The notes under the pieces were generated by a model that worked only from the letters and a program-made list of their open reading frames with translations, did not search any database and had not been told where the DNA came from. From Luteimonas rhizosphaericola (GTDB lineage Bacteria > Pseudomonadota > Gammaproteobacteria > Xanthomonadales > Xanthomonadaceae), in contig NZ_JARXRN010000015.1 in the NCBI RefSeq assembly GCF_029888045.1, positions 1-64,000 on the forward strand: 64,000 bases of DNA, in the 5' to 3' direction. Below are positions 26,319-34,615 of the stretch, one piece after another. A program made the position numbers and the translations under genes. How positions within the stretch are numbered: the first letter of the stretch is position 1; the number at the start of each line of letters is the position of its first letter.

Positions 26319-27176
26319 TCACGCGTCCGCTGCGCGCAGCCACTGCACGCGGTGGGCGCCGCCGCGCGGCGCGAGCACGGACCGCAGGGCCGCCAGCAGT
26401 GTTTCGAGCCCGGCGTCGAACCGCCAGGGTGGATTGCATAGCAGCAGGCCGCTGCCGCTCATGCGCAGCGCCGATTCCTCGGCCACCATCAGTTCGGCGC
26501 ACAGCACGGATTTCGCCGGCAGGTGCGCGGCCCGGCGCAGGAACGGCTGCACGGTCGCGCGCTGCTTGATCGGGTACCACAGCACGAACATGCCCTGCGG
26601 CCAGCGCCCCAGGCCCTCGCGCAGCGCGGCAAGCGCGGGGTCGAATTCCGCCCGCTGCGCCTCGTACGGCGGGTCGACCAGGACCAGGCCGCGCCCGATC
26701 CGCACGCCCTCGGGCCTCGGGGGCAGCAGCGCGCCGACCGCCGCGTAGCCATCGCGCTGGTGCACGCCGATGCGCGGATCGGCGCCCAGTTCGCGCTTCA
26801 GGGCCGCGGCCTCGTCGGCCTGCAGTTCGCAGCAGGCGATGCGGTCCTGCGCGCGCAGCGCGTGCGCCAGCAGCCAAGGCGAACCGGGATAGGCGGTATC
26901 GCCGTGCACGGCGCGGCAGGCGGCGATCGCGTCGCGGTAGCGATCCAGCGCGGGCGGCACACGGGCGCAGCGCATCACCGCCTCGACACCGTCCACGGCT
27001 TCGCCCGTACGCTGCGCCTCGGGATCGTCGAGCCGATACAGGCCGCGGCCGGCATGGGTGTCCAGCGCGAAGCAGGGCGAAGGCTTGGCCACCAGCGCGT
27101 CGCACAGCGCGAGCAGCACGGCGTGCTTGAACACGTCGGCGTGGTTGCCGGCGTGGAAGGCGTGGCGGTAGTTCAT
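26319..27176 (-). CDS. rlmJ: 23S rRNA (adenine-2030-N6) methyltransferase
   Basis: A 285-residue protein. MNYRHAFHAGNHADVFKHAVLLAL is the signature RlmJ N-terminus. DTHAGRGLYRL and the catalytic VLVDPPYEAQ (DPPY) identify it as an N6-adenine methyltransferase acting on 23S rRNA A2030, with WYPIKQRATVQPF and GLLLCNPPW following. It is divergent from creB with 152 bp between starts. The rRNA target comes from the family. Confidence 0.95.
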   Translation of the reverse strand: MNYRHAFHAGNHADVFKHAVLLALCDALVAKPSPCFALDTHAGRGLYRLDDPEAQRTGEAVDGVEAVMRCARVPPALDRYRDAIAACRAVHGDTAYPGSPWLLAHALRAQDRIACCELQADEAAALKRELGADPRIGVHQRDGYAAVGALLPPRPEGVRIGRGLVLVDPPYEAQRAEFDPALAALREGLGRWPQGMFVLWYPIKQRATVQPFLRRAAHLPAKSVLCAELMVAEESALRMSGSGLLLCNPPWRFDAGLETLLAALRSVLAPRGGAHRVQWLRAADA

Positions 27177-27328
27177 CGTGGGCGGGCAGCGGCGCGGAAG
27201 TGCCGGCAGGATGGGGGCAGGCCCGGCAAATGTCATCTGCCCTGGCGCGTGCGCGCTGCGCCGGCGGCGATGAACCAGTACGCTTGCCACGCCCGCTCCG
27301 GGCGCGTCCCGCACCCCGACACCCCGCC

Positions 27329-28000
27329 ATGGCCCGCATCCTCCTGGTCGAAGACGAGCGCGCGATCGCAGACACCGTCGTCTATGCCCTGCGCGAGGAG
27401 GGCCACGCGGCCACCCATTGCCTGACCGCGGGCGACGCGCTGCGCGCCGCGGACGCGGATGCGTTCGACCTGGCGATCCTCGACGTCGGCCTGCCCGACC
27501 TCGGCGGCTTCGCGCTGTGTGCGAAGCTGCGCGAAGGACGCGACCTGCCGGTGATCTTCCTCACCGCGCGCCAGGAGGAGGCCGACCGCATCCGTGGCTT
27601 CGAGCTCGGCGCGGACGACTACGTGCCCAAGCCGTTCTCGCCGCGCGAACTGGTGGCCCGGGTACGCGCGGTGCTGCGCCGCGCCGGCGGCGACGCGCGC
27701 GCCGGCCAGGCTGCCGGCTTCGAGCACGATGCGGACGGCCTGCGCATCCGCTACCGCGGCCGCCTGCTGGAACTGACGCGCTACGAATACGGGCTGCTGG
27801 CCGCGCTGCTGGCGCGGCCGGGCGCGGTGCTGTCGCGCGCCCAGCTGATGGACCGGGTCTGGGGCGATGCGCTCGAGACCGGCGACCGGACCATCGACAC
27901 CCACGTCAAGACGGTACGCGCCAAGCTGCACGCGATCGCCCCGGACACCGACCCGATCCGCACCCACCGCGGGCTCGGCTACTCGATCGACGCGGACTGA
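27329..28000 (+). CDS. creB: Two-component response regulator CreB
   Basis: A 223-residue OmpR-type regulator. The receiver has ARILLVEDERAIADTVVYALREEGH, phospho-acceptor Asp in LAILDVGLPD (about residue 53) and the lysine in DDYVPKPFSP. The C-terminal winged helix has LELTRYEYGLLAALLARPGAVLSRAQLMDRVWGD and THVKTVRAKL. The name rests on sequence character plus the next two genes, creC and creD. In E. coli, Aeromonas, Pseudomonas and Stenotrophomonas, CreBC responds to cell-wall or metabolic state and activates genes with a TTCAC-type tag. Confidence 0.92.
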   Translation: MARILLVEDERAIADTVVYALREEGHAATHCLTAGDALRAADADAFDLAILDVGLPDLGGFALCAKLREGRDLPVIFLTARQEEADRIRGFELGADDYVPKPFSPRELVARVRAVLRRAGGDARAGQAAGFEHDADGLRIRYRGRLLELTRYEYGLLAALLARPGAVLSRAQLMDRVWGDALETGDRTIDTHVKTVRAKLHAIAPDTDPIRTHRGLGYSIDAD

Positions 28001-28004
28001 CGCG

Positions 28005-29432
28005 ATGCGGATCGGCCTGCGCATCCTGCTCGGCTACTTCGTGATCGTCGCGCTGGCGGGCTTCCTGCTGCTGCGCGTGTTCGTGCAGGAGGTCAAGCCC
28101 GGCGTGCGCCAGGCGATGGAGGACACGCTGGCCGACACCGCCAACGTGCTGGCCGAGCTGGCCGCCGACGACCTGCTCGCCGGGCGCATCGCCGACGGCC
28201 GCTTCGCCGCGCGCATCGCCAACCTGCGCCAGCGCGACCTCGGCGCGCGCATCTGGGACTTCGACAAGGATGCGGTGAGCTACCGCATCACCGTCACCGA
28301 TGCCGCCGGCATCGTGGTCTTCGATTCGGCGGGGCTGGACGTGGGCCGCGACAACTCGCGCTGGAACGACGTCTACCTGACGCTGCGCGGCCGCTACGGC
28401 GCGCGTTCGACCCGCAGCGACCCGGACGACGACGGCTCGTCGGTGATGTACGTCGCCGCGCCGGTGCGCGACGGCGAGCGGATCGTCGGCGTGCTCACGG
28501 TGTCCAAGCCCAACCGCACGATCGAGCCGTTCATCCAGCGCAGCGAGCGCATCGTGCGCAACTGGGGCCTGGTGCTGCTGGGCACGGCGCTGGCGATCGG
28601 CTTGCTGGCGGCGTGGTGGCTGTCGCGCCAGCTGGGCGGGCTGCAGCGCTATGCGCGCGCGGTGACCGAAGGCGAGCGCGCGGTGCCGCCGCGATCGGCC
28701 GGAGAGTTCCGCGAGCTCGGCCAAGCGCTGGAGACCATGCGCGACCGGCTCGAGGGCAAGCAGTACGTCGAGCAGTACGTGCACGGCCTGACCCACGAAC
28801 TGAAGTCGCCGCTGACCGCGATCCGCGGCGCCGCCGAACTGCTCGAACGCCCGCTGCCGGAGGACGACCGCGCCCGCTTCGCGGCCACCGTGCGCGATCA
28901 GGCCGAGCGCCTGGCCCGGACCATCGACAAGCTGCTGGCGCTGGCGGCGGTCGAGCACCGCCAGCGCATCGAGCAGCCCGAGCCGGTCGACCTGCCGACG
29001 CTGCTGGACGAAGTGGTGCAGGACGCGGCGATGCGCGCGGCCGAGGCCGGCGTGCGCATCGAAAGCCGGGTCGGGGGCGCGCTGCCGTCCCTGCGGGGCG
29101 ACCGCTTCCTGCTGCGGCAGATGCTCGGCAACCTGGTCGACAATGCGATCGACTTCTCCCCCGCAGGGGGCGTGGTCGGCCTGGCTGCGGTCGGTGATGG
29201 CGACCGGGTCCGCTTCGAGGTCGACGACCGCGGCCCCGGCCTGCCCGACTACGCCGCCGGGCGCGTGTTCGAACGCTTTTACTCGCTCCCGCGGCCGCGT
29301 ACCGGCGCGCGCAGCAGCGGCCTGGGCCTGGGCTTCGTGCGCGAGGTCGCCGCCCTGCACGGGGGCGGGGCCACGCTGGACAACCGGCCGGGCGGCGGCG
29401 CCGTCGCGGTGGTGACGCTGCCCGCCGCCTAG
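28005..29432 (+). CDS. creC: Sensor histidine kinase CreC
   Basis: A 475-residue kinase. TM1 (residues ~5-25), a ~165-residue periplasmic sensor (GVRQAMEDTLADTANVLAELAADDL...VYLTLRGRYGARSTRSDPDDDGSSVMYVAAPV), TM2 (about 188-207), HAMP, then the H-box HGLTHELKSPLTAIRG, N-box NLVDNAIDFS, DDRGPGLP and SSGLGLGFVREVAALHGG. The DxxG..YLTLxGxYGARST segment is a CreC hallmark. It starts 4 bp after the creB stop. Confidence 0.93.
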   Translation: MRIGLRILLGYFVIVALAGFLLLRVFVQEVKPGVRQAMEDTLADTANVLAELAADDLLAGRIADGRFAARIANLRQRDLGARIWDFDKDAVSYRITVTDAAGIVVFDSAGLDVGRDNSRWNDVYLTLRGRYGARSTRSDPDDDGSSVMYVAAPVRDGERIVGVLTVSKPNRTIEPFIQRSERIVRNWGLVLLGTALAIGLLAAWWLSRQLGGLQRYARAVTEGERAVPPRSAGEFRELGQALETMRDRLEGKQYVEQYVHGLTHELKSPLTAIRGAAELLERPLPEDDRARFAATVRDQAERLARTIDKLLALAAVEHRQRIEQPEPVDLPTLLDEVVQDAAMRAAEAGVRIESRVGGALPSLRGDRFLLRQMLGNLVDNAIDFSPAGGVVGLAAVGDGDRVRFEVDDRGPGLPDYAAGRVFERFYSLPRPRTGARSSGLGLGFVREVAALHGGGATLDNRPGGGAVAVVTLPAA

Positions 29433-29448
29433 GCCCGCCGGCGCCCGC

Positions 29449-29464
29449 TTCACCTTCGCCTCAC
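29449..29464 (+). promoter_or_regulatory. cre-tag (CreB box) upstream of creD
   Basis: TTCAC, six bases, CTCAC: matches the published cre/blr-tag TTCACnnnnnnTTCAC at nine of ten fixed positions. It ends 68 bp before the creD ATG, in the only gap within creBCD. No copy was noticed in front of creB. Confidence 0.65.
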
Positions 29465-29532
29465 CATCGCGCCATCGTCGCCTCGCAGGCGCGCGCCACG
29501 CTGCGCACCGACAACCCACGAGGAGCGGTGCG

Positions 29533-30897
29533 ATGCGGCTGTGGCTGAAGATCCTGATGGTGCTGGGCATGACCCTGGCGATCCTGGTGCCGCTGGTGAT
29601 GGTGCGCGGCGTGATCCACGACCGCCAGTCGCACCGCGCGCAGGCGGTGCAGAGCATCGCGCGCAGCGAGGCGGGGGCGCAGGGCATCGCCGGCCCGGTG
29701 CTGGTGGTGCCGTGGACCGAGGTGGTCGAGGTGGAGGAGAAGGACGCGCGCGGCGAGGTGGTCCGCCGGGTGCGGCGCGACGGCGAAAGCGGGCAGTGGC
29801 TGTTCTTCCCCGATGCGATGGCGCTCGACGGCACCCTGGCGCCGTACACGCGCCGGCTCGGTCTGCACGAAGTGCGCATGTACGCGCTGGAGGGGCGGTT
29901 GTCGGCCACGTTCGACGCCCGCATCCCGCGCGATGCCGACCCCGCGCTGCCGCGGCGCATCGGCCAGCCCTGGCTGGCCTGGGGCCTGGCCGACGTGCGC
30001 GGCCTGCGCGGCGCGCCGCGGCTGCAGGTCGACGGCGCGGAGACGCCGCTGCTGCAGGGCCTGGGGCATCGCGATGCCCCGGGCGTGCACGTGCGCCTGG
30101 CCGCGCCCGCTGCCGGCGCACGCGTGGCGCTGGACACGCAGCTGGCGTTCGAACTGGCCGGCGCGGAATCGCTCGCGATCGCGCCACTGGCGCAGCAGAC
30201 ACGGGTCACGCTGGCCTCGACGTGGCCGCATCCGCGCTTCAACGGCGCCTTCCTGCCGACCCGGCACGAGATCGGCGCCGACGGCTTCCGCGCCACCTGG
30301 CAGGTTTCGTCGCTCGCGACCAACGCCCAGGCCCAGTACCGCGGCGGGGCGTCGCTCTCGTCGGCGTCGGTCGTGCAGCTGGGCGAGGGCATCGATGCCG
30401 GACTCGACGCGATCGCGCTCTCGCTGGTCGAGCCGGTCGACGGCTATGCCCAGGCCGACCGCGCGACCAAGTACGGGCTGCTGTTCGTGCTGCTGACCTT
30501 CGTGGGCTTCTTCATGCTGGAACTGGTGAAGCAGTTGCGCATCCACCCGATCCAGTACGGACTGGTGGGGCTGGCGCTGGCGATCTTCTTCCTGCTGCTG
30601 GTCAGCCTGTCCGAACACATCCCCTTCGGCTGGGCCTACCTGGCCGCCGCGACCGCCTGCATCGGCCTGCTCGGCTTCTATCTGTCCCACGTGCTGCGCA
30701 GCCGCGCGCGCGGCGTTGGTTTCGCGCTGATGCTGGCCACGCTCTACGCCGCGCTGTACGGCCTGCTGGTCTCCGAGGACAACGCCCTGGTGCTGGGCTC
30801 GGGCCTGCTGTTCCTGATCCTGGCCGCGATCATGGTGGTCACGCGCCGGGTGGACTGGTACCAGCTGTCCGCGGGGGCCGCGCCACGCGCGCCGTGA
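29533..30897 (+). CDS. creD: Inner membrane protein CreD
   Basis: A 454-residue protein with one N-terminal membrane span (residues ~5-27). A ~280-residue periplasmic domain follows, beginning QSIARSEAGAQGIAGPVLVVPWTE and including PHPRFNGAFLPTRHEIGADGFRATWQVSSLATN. The C-terminal block of about five or six spans starts ATKYGLLFVLLTFVGFFMLELVK and carries HIPFGWAYLAAATACIGLLGFYLSHVL. CreD is the main CreBC target; its loss affects beta-lactam response and envelope integrity in relatives. Its own cre-tag upstream suggests independent activation. Confidence 0.93.
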   Translation: MRLWLKILMVLGMTLAILVPLVMVRGVIHDRQSHRAQAVQSIARSEAGAQGIAGPVLVVPWTEVVEVEEKDARGEVVRRVRRDGESGQWLFFPDAMALDGTLAPYTRRLGLHEVRMYALEGRLSATFDARIPRDADPALPRRIGQPWLAWGLADVRGLRGAPRLQVDGAETPLLQGLGHRDAPGVHVRLAAPAAGARVALDTQLAFELAGAESLAIAPLAQQTRVTLASTWPHPRFNGAFLPTRHEIGADGFRATWQVSSLATNAQAQYRGGASLSSASVVQLGEGIDAGLDAIALSLVEPVDGYAQADRATKYGLLFVLLTFVGFFMLELVKQLRIHPIQYGLVGLALAIFFLLLVSLSEHIPFGWAYLAAATACIGLLGFYLSHVLRSRARGVGFALMLATLYAALYGLLVSEDNALVLGSGLLFLILAAIMVVTRRVDWYQLSAGAAPRAP

Positions 30898-31127
30898 GGC
30901 GAGAGTGCCCTGGCGCAGGGCCGCGGTCGCGCCGATGGCGGCGGAGCACAGGCTTCGCCGCCGCGGCGGATGGCAACCCGGCGTCGCCCTCGACATGGAA
31001 CGCCGCATCGCCTGGCGCACGCGGGGCGGGGCATGGGCTCATCCGGCGCGTGCCTGTGGAGCCTCTGCGGCGCGTGCACGCCGGCGCGGCCGACGGCATC
31101 ATGGAGCGCCCCGTCCAGCGGCCGACG

Positions 31128-31751
31128 ATGCCGGATCCACGCCCCGCCTCCGCCGACGCCTGCCGGATCGAGATCGCGACCGGTCCGGAGGCGACCGCCC
31201 ATCTCGCGCGTATCGCCGCCTTGCGCATGGCCGTGTTCCGCGAGTGGCCGTACCTGTACGCGGGCGACGAGGCGTACGAACGCGAGTACCTCGCCGCCTA
31301 CGCCGCCTCGCCACGCAGCGTGTTCGTGCTGGCGCTGGCGGGCGATGAGGTGGTCGGCGTGGCGACCGGCGTCCCGCTCGCGGACGAGGCGCCCGCCTTC
31401 CGCGCGCCCTTCGAACAACACGGACCGGACCCGGCGCAGGTGTTCTATTTCGGCGAGTCGGTGCTGCTACCCGAATGGCGGGGCCAGGGCGTCGGCCATG
31501 CGTTCTTCGACGGGCGCGAGGCGCATGCGCGCGCCTTGGGCGGGTTCGCCTGGACCGCTTTCGCGGCGGTGGAGCGCAGCCCGGACGATCCGCGCCGTCC
31601 CGCCCGCCCGCGCAGCCACGACGCGTTCTGGCGCGGTCGCGGCTATGCCCCGCGGCCGGGCCTGGCGCTGGAGCTCGAATGGTCCGAGCCCGGGCGCGGG
31701 CCGTGTGCGCACACGCTGCAGGTGTGGTTGCGCGCGCTGGAGCCGGCATGA
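31128..31751 (+). CDS. GNAT family N-acetyltransferase
   Basis: A 207-residue acetyltransferase. LARIAALRMAVFREWPYLYAGDEAYEREYLAAYAAS forms the N-terminal helices, VFVLALAGDEVVGVATGVPL the beta strands, and VLLPEWRGQGVGHAFFDGREAHARALG the acetyl-CoA motif (Q/R-x-x-G-x-G as RGQGVG). SHDAFWRGRGYAPRPGL closes the fold. The substrate is unknown. ATG at 31128 or 31101 are both possible. The stop overlaps the nitrilase start (ATGA), so the two are coupled and may act on the same small molecule. Confidence 0.85.
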   Translation: MPDPRPASADACRIEIATGPEATAHLARIAALRMAVFREWPYLYAGDEAYEREYLAAYAASPRSVFVLALAGDEVVGVATGVPLADEAPAFRAPFEQHGPDPAQVFYFGESVLLPEWRGQGVGHAFFDGREAHARALGGFAWTAFAAVERSPDDPRRPARPRSHDAFWRGRGYAPRPGLALELEWSEPGRGPCAHTLQVWLRALEPA

Positions 31752-32632
31752 GGATCGCGGTCGCGCGCTACACCGTGGGCCAGCCGACCGACTTCGACGC
31801 GTTCGCGGCGCGGCAGCGGCGGATGCTCGGCGAGGCCGCGGCGAACGGCGCGCGCATCGCGGTGCTGCCCGAGTACCTGTCGCTGGAACTCGCGGCGACG
31901 TTCGATGCGCCCGTCGCCGGCGACCTGCACGCCTCCCTCGCGGCGATCCAGCAGTATCGGCCGCGCTGGGTCGACCTGTTCGCCGACCTCGCGCGCGGGA
32001 CCGGCCTGCTGGTGGTGGCCGGCACGTTCCTGCTGGACACCGGCGGCGGTCGCTACCGCAACCGCTGCGACCTGTTCCACCCCGATGGCGGCCACGCCTG
32101 GCAGGACAAGCTGCAGCTGACGGGGTTCGAGCGCCATGCCGGCGTGATCGACCGCGGCGACGCACTGAAGGTGTTCGCGTTCGAAGGCCTGCGGCTGGGG
32201 GTCGCGGTCTGCTACGACATCGAGTTCCCGCTGCCGGTGCGCGCGCAGGTCGCGGCCGGCGCGCGGCTGCTGCTGGTGCCCAGCTGCACCGACACCGCGG
32301 CCGGCGCCACCCGAGTGCGCACGGGCTGCCTGGCGCGCGCGCTGGAGAACCGCTGCTTCGTCGCCCAGGCGGTGACCGCCGGCGAGGCGTCGTGGAGCCC
32401 GGCGCTGGACGTGAATACCGGGCAGGCGGCGGTGTTCGCGCCGATGGACGTGGGCTTTCCCGACGACGGCGTGCTGGCCGGCGCGTACGAGGATGCCGAC
32501 TGGGCGTTCGCCGACGTCGACGTGGCGGTGCTGGAGGCCAGCCGCGCTGCGGCCCAGGTAGCCAACGACCGCGACTGGCATGGACAGAACCTGCCGGCCC
32601 TGGCGACGGCGCGTGTAGACACCTTCGCCTGA
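31748..32632 (+). CDS. Carbon-nitrogen hydrolase (nitrilase superfamily)
   Basis: A 294-residue amidase with the complete catalytic triad of the superfamily: Glu in VLPEYLSLE, Lys in WQDKLQLTGFE and Cys in GVAVCYDIEFPLPVR. The fold is of the type that hydrolyses amides such as omega-amido acids or nitriles. FVAQAVTAGEASWSPALDVNTGQAAVF follows. The substrate is not inferable. It is translationally coupled to the GNAT gene; such a pair (hydrolase plus acetyltransferase) is often annotated together, and occasionally fused, in proteobacteria. Confidence 0.9.
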   Translation: MRIAVARYTVGQPTDFDAFAARQRRMLGEAAANGARIAVLPEYLSLELAATFDAPVAGDLHASLAAIQQYRPRWVDLFADLARGTGLLVVAGTFLLDTGGGRYRNRCDLFHPDGGHAWQDKLQLTGFERHAGVIDRGDALKVFAFEGLRLGVAVCYDIEFPLPVRAQVAAGARLLLVPSCTDTAAGATRVRTGCLARALENRCFVAQAVTAGEASWSPALDVNTGQAAVFAPMDVGFPDDGVLAGAYEDADWAFADVDVAVLEASRAAAQVANDRDWHGQNLPALATARVDTFA

Positions 32633-32793
32633 ACGCGATGCGCCGCCACGGGGGCGGAGCGTCCGGCCGCCGTCGGCGAGGCGCGCGCCACGCCGGTGAT
32701 CGCGTTCCGCCTCGACCAGCGCACGCGTGCGTCGGCGAGTGGTCCGGGCCGGCGCGGGGACCGGTGCGCCGGTGCCCGTCCTCCGTGCCGCGG

Positions 32794-33339
32794 CTACACG
32801 GGCAGCGGCATCCCCGCCCACAGCGACACGCCCGCAAGCGCGCCGCCGATCGCCGTGGCCGCGAGCACGTCGCTGGGGTAGTGCAGCCCGAGCACCACGC
32901 GCGAGATCCCCACGCTCGCGGTGAACGGCAGCAGCAGCCAGGCCAGCGACGGATAGTGCGCCAGCGCCACCACGGTGAACGCGACCGCGTGCAGGGTGTG
33001 GCCGGACGGGAAGCTGAATTCGTCCAGCGGCGCGATCCAGGCGCGGATGCGTCCGTCGGCTGCGAACGGCCGCGGTCGGCGCGTCCAGCGCTTGAGGGCC
33101 TTGTACAGGCTCAGCGCGGCCACGCCGGTGACCGCGAGGTGCAGGCTGGCGAGCAGGCCGTCCCGTCCATCGAGCAGCACCATCGCCGCCATCAGCGTGT
33201 ACCAGAACACCCCGTCGCCAAGGCGGCTGATCGCGGCGAAGTAGCGCCGGATCGACAGCCGCGATCCCGCGCGGTTGGCGCGCAGGCACCAGCCCGAATC
33301 GTTCTGGGCCCACCAGCTAGGCTGCGGCGCGGTCGACAT
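32794..33339 (-). CDS. PAP2 family phosphatase (membrane lipid phosphatase)
   Basis: A 181-residue membrane protein with the three-part PAP2 signature: KALKRWTRRPRP (KX6RP), the FPSGHT segment, and SRVVLGLHYPSDVLA (SRX5HX3D). Four to five hydrophobic segments surround it. Such enzymes dephosphorylate lipids such as phosphatidate or undecaprenyl pyrophosphate. Its ATG at 33339 lies 23 bp inside the end of the glycosyltransferase gene, an unusually long overlap that implies coupled translation. A role recycling the lipid carrier used by that glycosyltransferase is inference. Confidence 0.88.
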   Translation of the reverse strand: MSTAPQPSWWAQNDSGWCLRANRAGSRLSIRRYFAAISRLGDGVFWYTLMAAMVLLDGRDGLLASLHLAVTGVAALSLYKALKRWTRRPRPFAADGRIRAWIAPLDEFSFPSGHTLHAVAFTVVALAHYPSLAWLLLPFTASVGISRVVLGLHYPSDVLAATAIGGALAGVSLWAGMPLPV

Positions 33340-34465
33340 GGACAGGCTCCTTCCCGGACAGGTGCGAGAGCAGGTGGTCGAAGTCGGCGGCCACGCGCGC
33401 CGGCGACAGGCCGAGCATCGCCTGGCGCGCGGACGCGCCCATGGCACGCATCGCCTCCGGAACGGTGCCGATGCGCACGGCCGCGTCCACGAACGCGTCC
33501 GCATCGCCCGGCGGGATCGCGGCGCCGTGCCGGCCGTCGCGCAGGTGCTCGCGCGCGGCGCCGTAGTCGTAGGCCACCACGGCGACCCCGCTGGCCATCG
33601 CTTCCAGGGTGACGTTGCCGAAGGTCTCGCTCAGGCTCGGGAACGCGAACAGGTCGGCGCAGGCGAACAGCCGCGCCAGCGCCTCGCCGCGGCGCACGCC
33701 GGCAAACACGAAATCAGGGTTGTCACGCTGCAGCGTCCCGCGCATCGGGCCGTCACCGACCCACACGTAGCGCGCACCGGGCCGCCTTGCCTGCAGGGCG
33801 CGGAAGGCACGCACCGCCAGGCCCAGGTTCTTCTCCGGCGCGATCCGGCCGACATGGATCACCAGCGGGGCGTCCGGCGCGACGCCGATCGACTCGCGCA
33901 GGGCCGCGTCGCGGCGCGCGGAATCGAACAGGCCGGTGTCCACCGCACGCCGCAGCAGCCGCGCGCGTGCGAAGCCGCGCGTGCGCAGGAAGGTTTCGAG
34001 TTCCTGCGTGGGCACCAGGGTGGCGTCGGCGCGATTGTGGAAATGGCGCATCCAGCGTAGCGCCACCGGCTCCAGCCATGGCAGGCGGTAGTCGCGCATG
34101 TAGCTGTCGAAGCGCGTGTGGAAGCCGGTGGCGACGGGAATGCCGGCCCGGCGCGCGGCCCGCAGCGCCGACCAGCCGAGCGGGCCTTCGGTGGCGATGT
34201 AGACCGCGTCGGGGCGCGCGTCGCGCCATGCACGCGCCAGGGTGGCGGTCGCGGGCAGGCCCGCGCGCAGTCCGGGGTATCGCGGCAGCGCGATCCCCCG
34301 CACCAGCAGTTCTCCGGCACCGGGCGCGGCGCCGTCGTCCTGGCGTGGCCGGATCACCGACACCATATGCCCGCGGTCGCGCAGTCCGGTCTCGAGCGAG
34401 CTGACGGTCAGCGCGACGCCGTTGACCTCGGGCGGGTAGGTCTCGGTGACGATGGCGTAATGCAT
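33317..34465 (-). CDS. GT4-type glycosyltransferase
   Basis: A 382-residue GT-B enzyme: MHYAIVTETYPPEVNGVALTVSSLETGLRDRGH at the acceptor domain, TGFHTRFDSYMRDYRLPWLEP, PLVIHVGRIAPEKNLGLAVRAFRAL at the linker, then FAGVRRGEALARLFACADLFAFPSLSETFGNVTLEAMASGVAVVAYDYGAAREHL with the EX7E motif. It resembles GDP-mannose-dependent alpha-mannosyltransferases (MgtA/PimB type), though the sugar donor is not proven. ATG at 34465 is the natural N-terminus. It overlaps the PAP2 phosphatase gene. Confidence 0.9.
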   Translation of the reverse strand: MHYAIVTETYPPEVNGVALTVSSLETGLRDRGHMVSVIRPRQDDGAAPGAGELLVRGIALPRYPGLRAGLPATATLARAWRDARPDAVYIATEGPLGWSALRAARRAGIPVATGFHTRFDSYMRDYRLPWLEPVALRWMRHFHNRADATLVPTQELETFLRTRGFARARLLRRAVDTGLFDSARRDAALRESIGVAPDAPLVIHVGRIAPEKNLGLAVRAFRALQARRPGARYVWVGDGPMRGTLQRDNPDFVFAGVRRGEALARLFACADLFAFPSLSETFGNVTLEAMASGVAVVAYDYGAAREHLRDGRHGAAIPPGDADAFVDAAVRIGTVPEAMRAMGASARQAMLGLSPARVAADFDHLLSHLSGKEPVHVDRAAA

Positions 34466-34615
34466 GCGGCCTCCGCGTTCGGCGCATGCTGCCGCGCAGG
34501 CATGAAGTGCCCATGGCAGGCGCATGACGGCGCGATGACGCGGGCCGCATCGGCTGAGTCCTCGGGATGAGACCGGACCGGCGGGCCGGCCGCTGGGCGG
34601 AGACCGCGCGGCCGT

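Noticed and set aside
22605-26441. Very long plus-strand open frame (over 1200 codons) opposite mfd
   Set aside because: It is antisense to a fully recognisable Mfd protein, is His/Arg/Gln-rich with no domain resemblance, and results from the high GC content at third codon positions.
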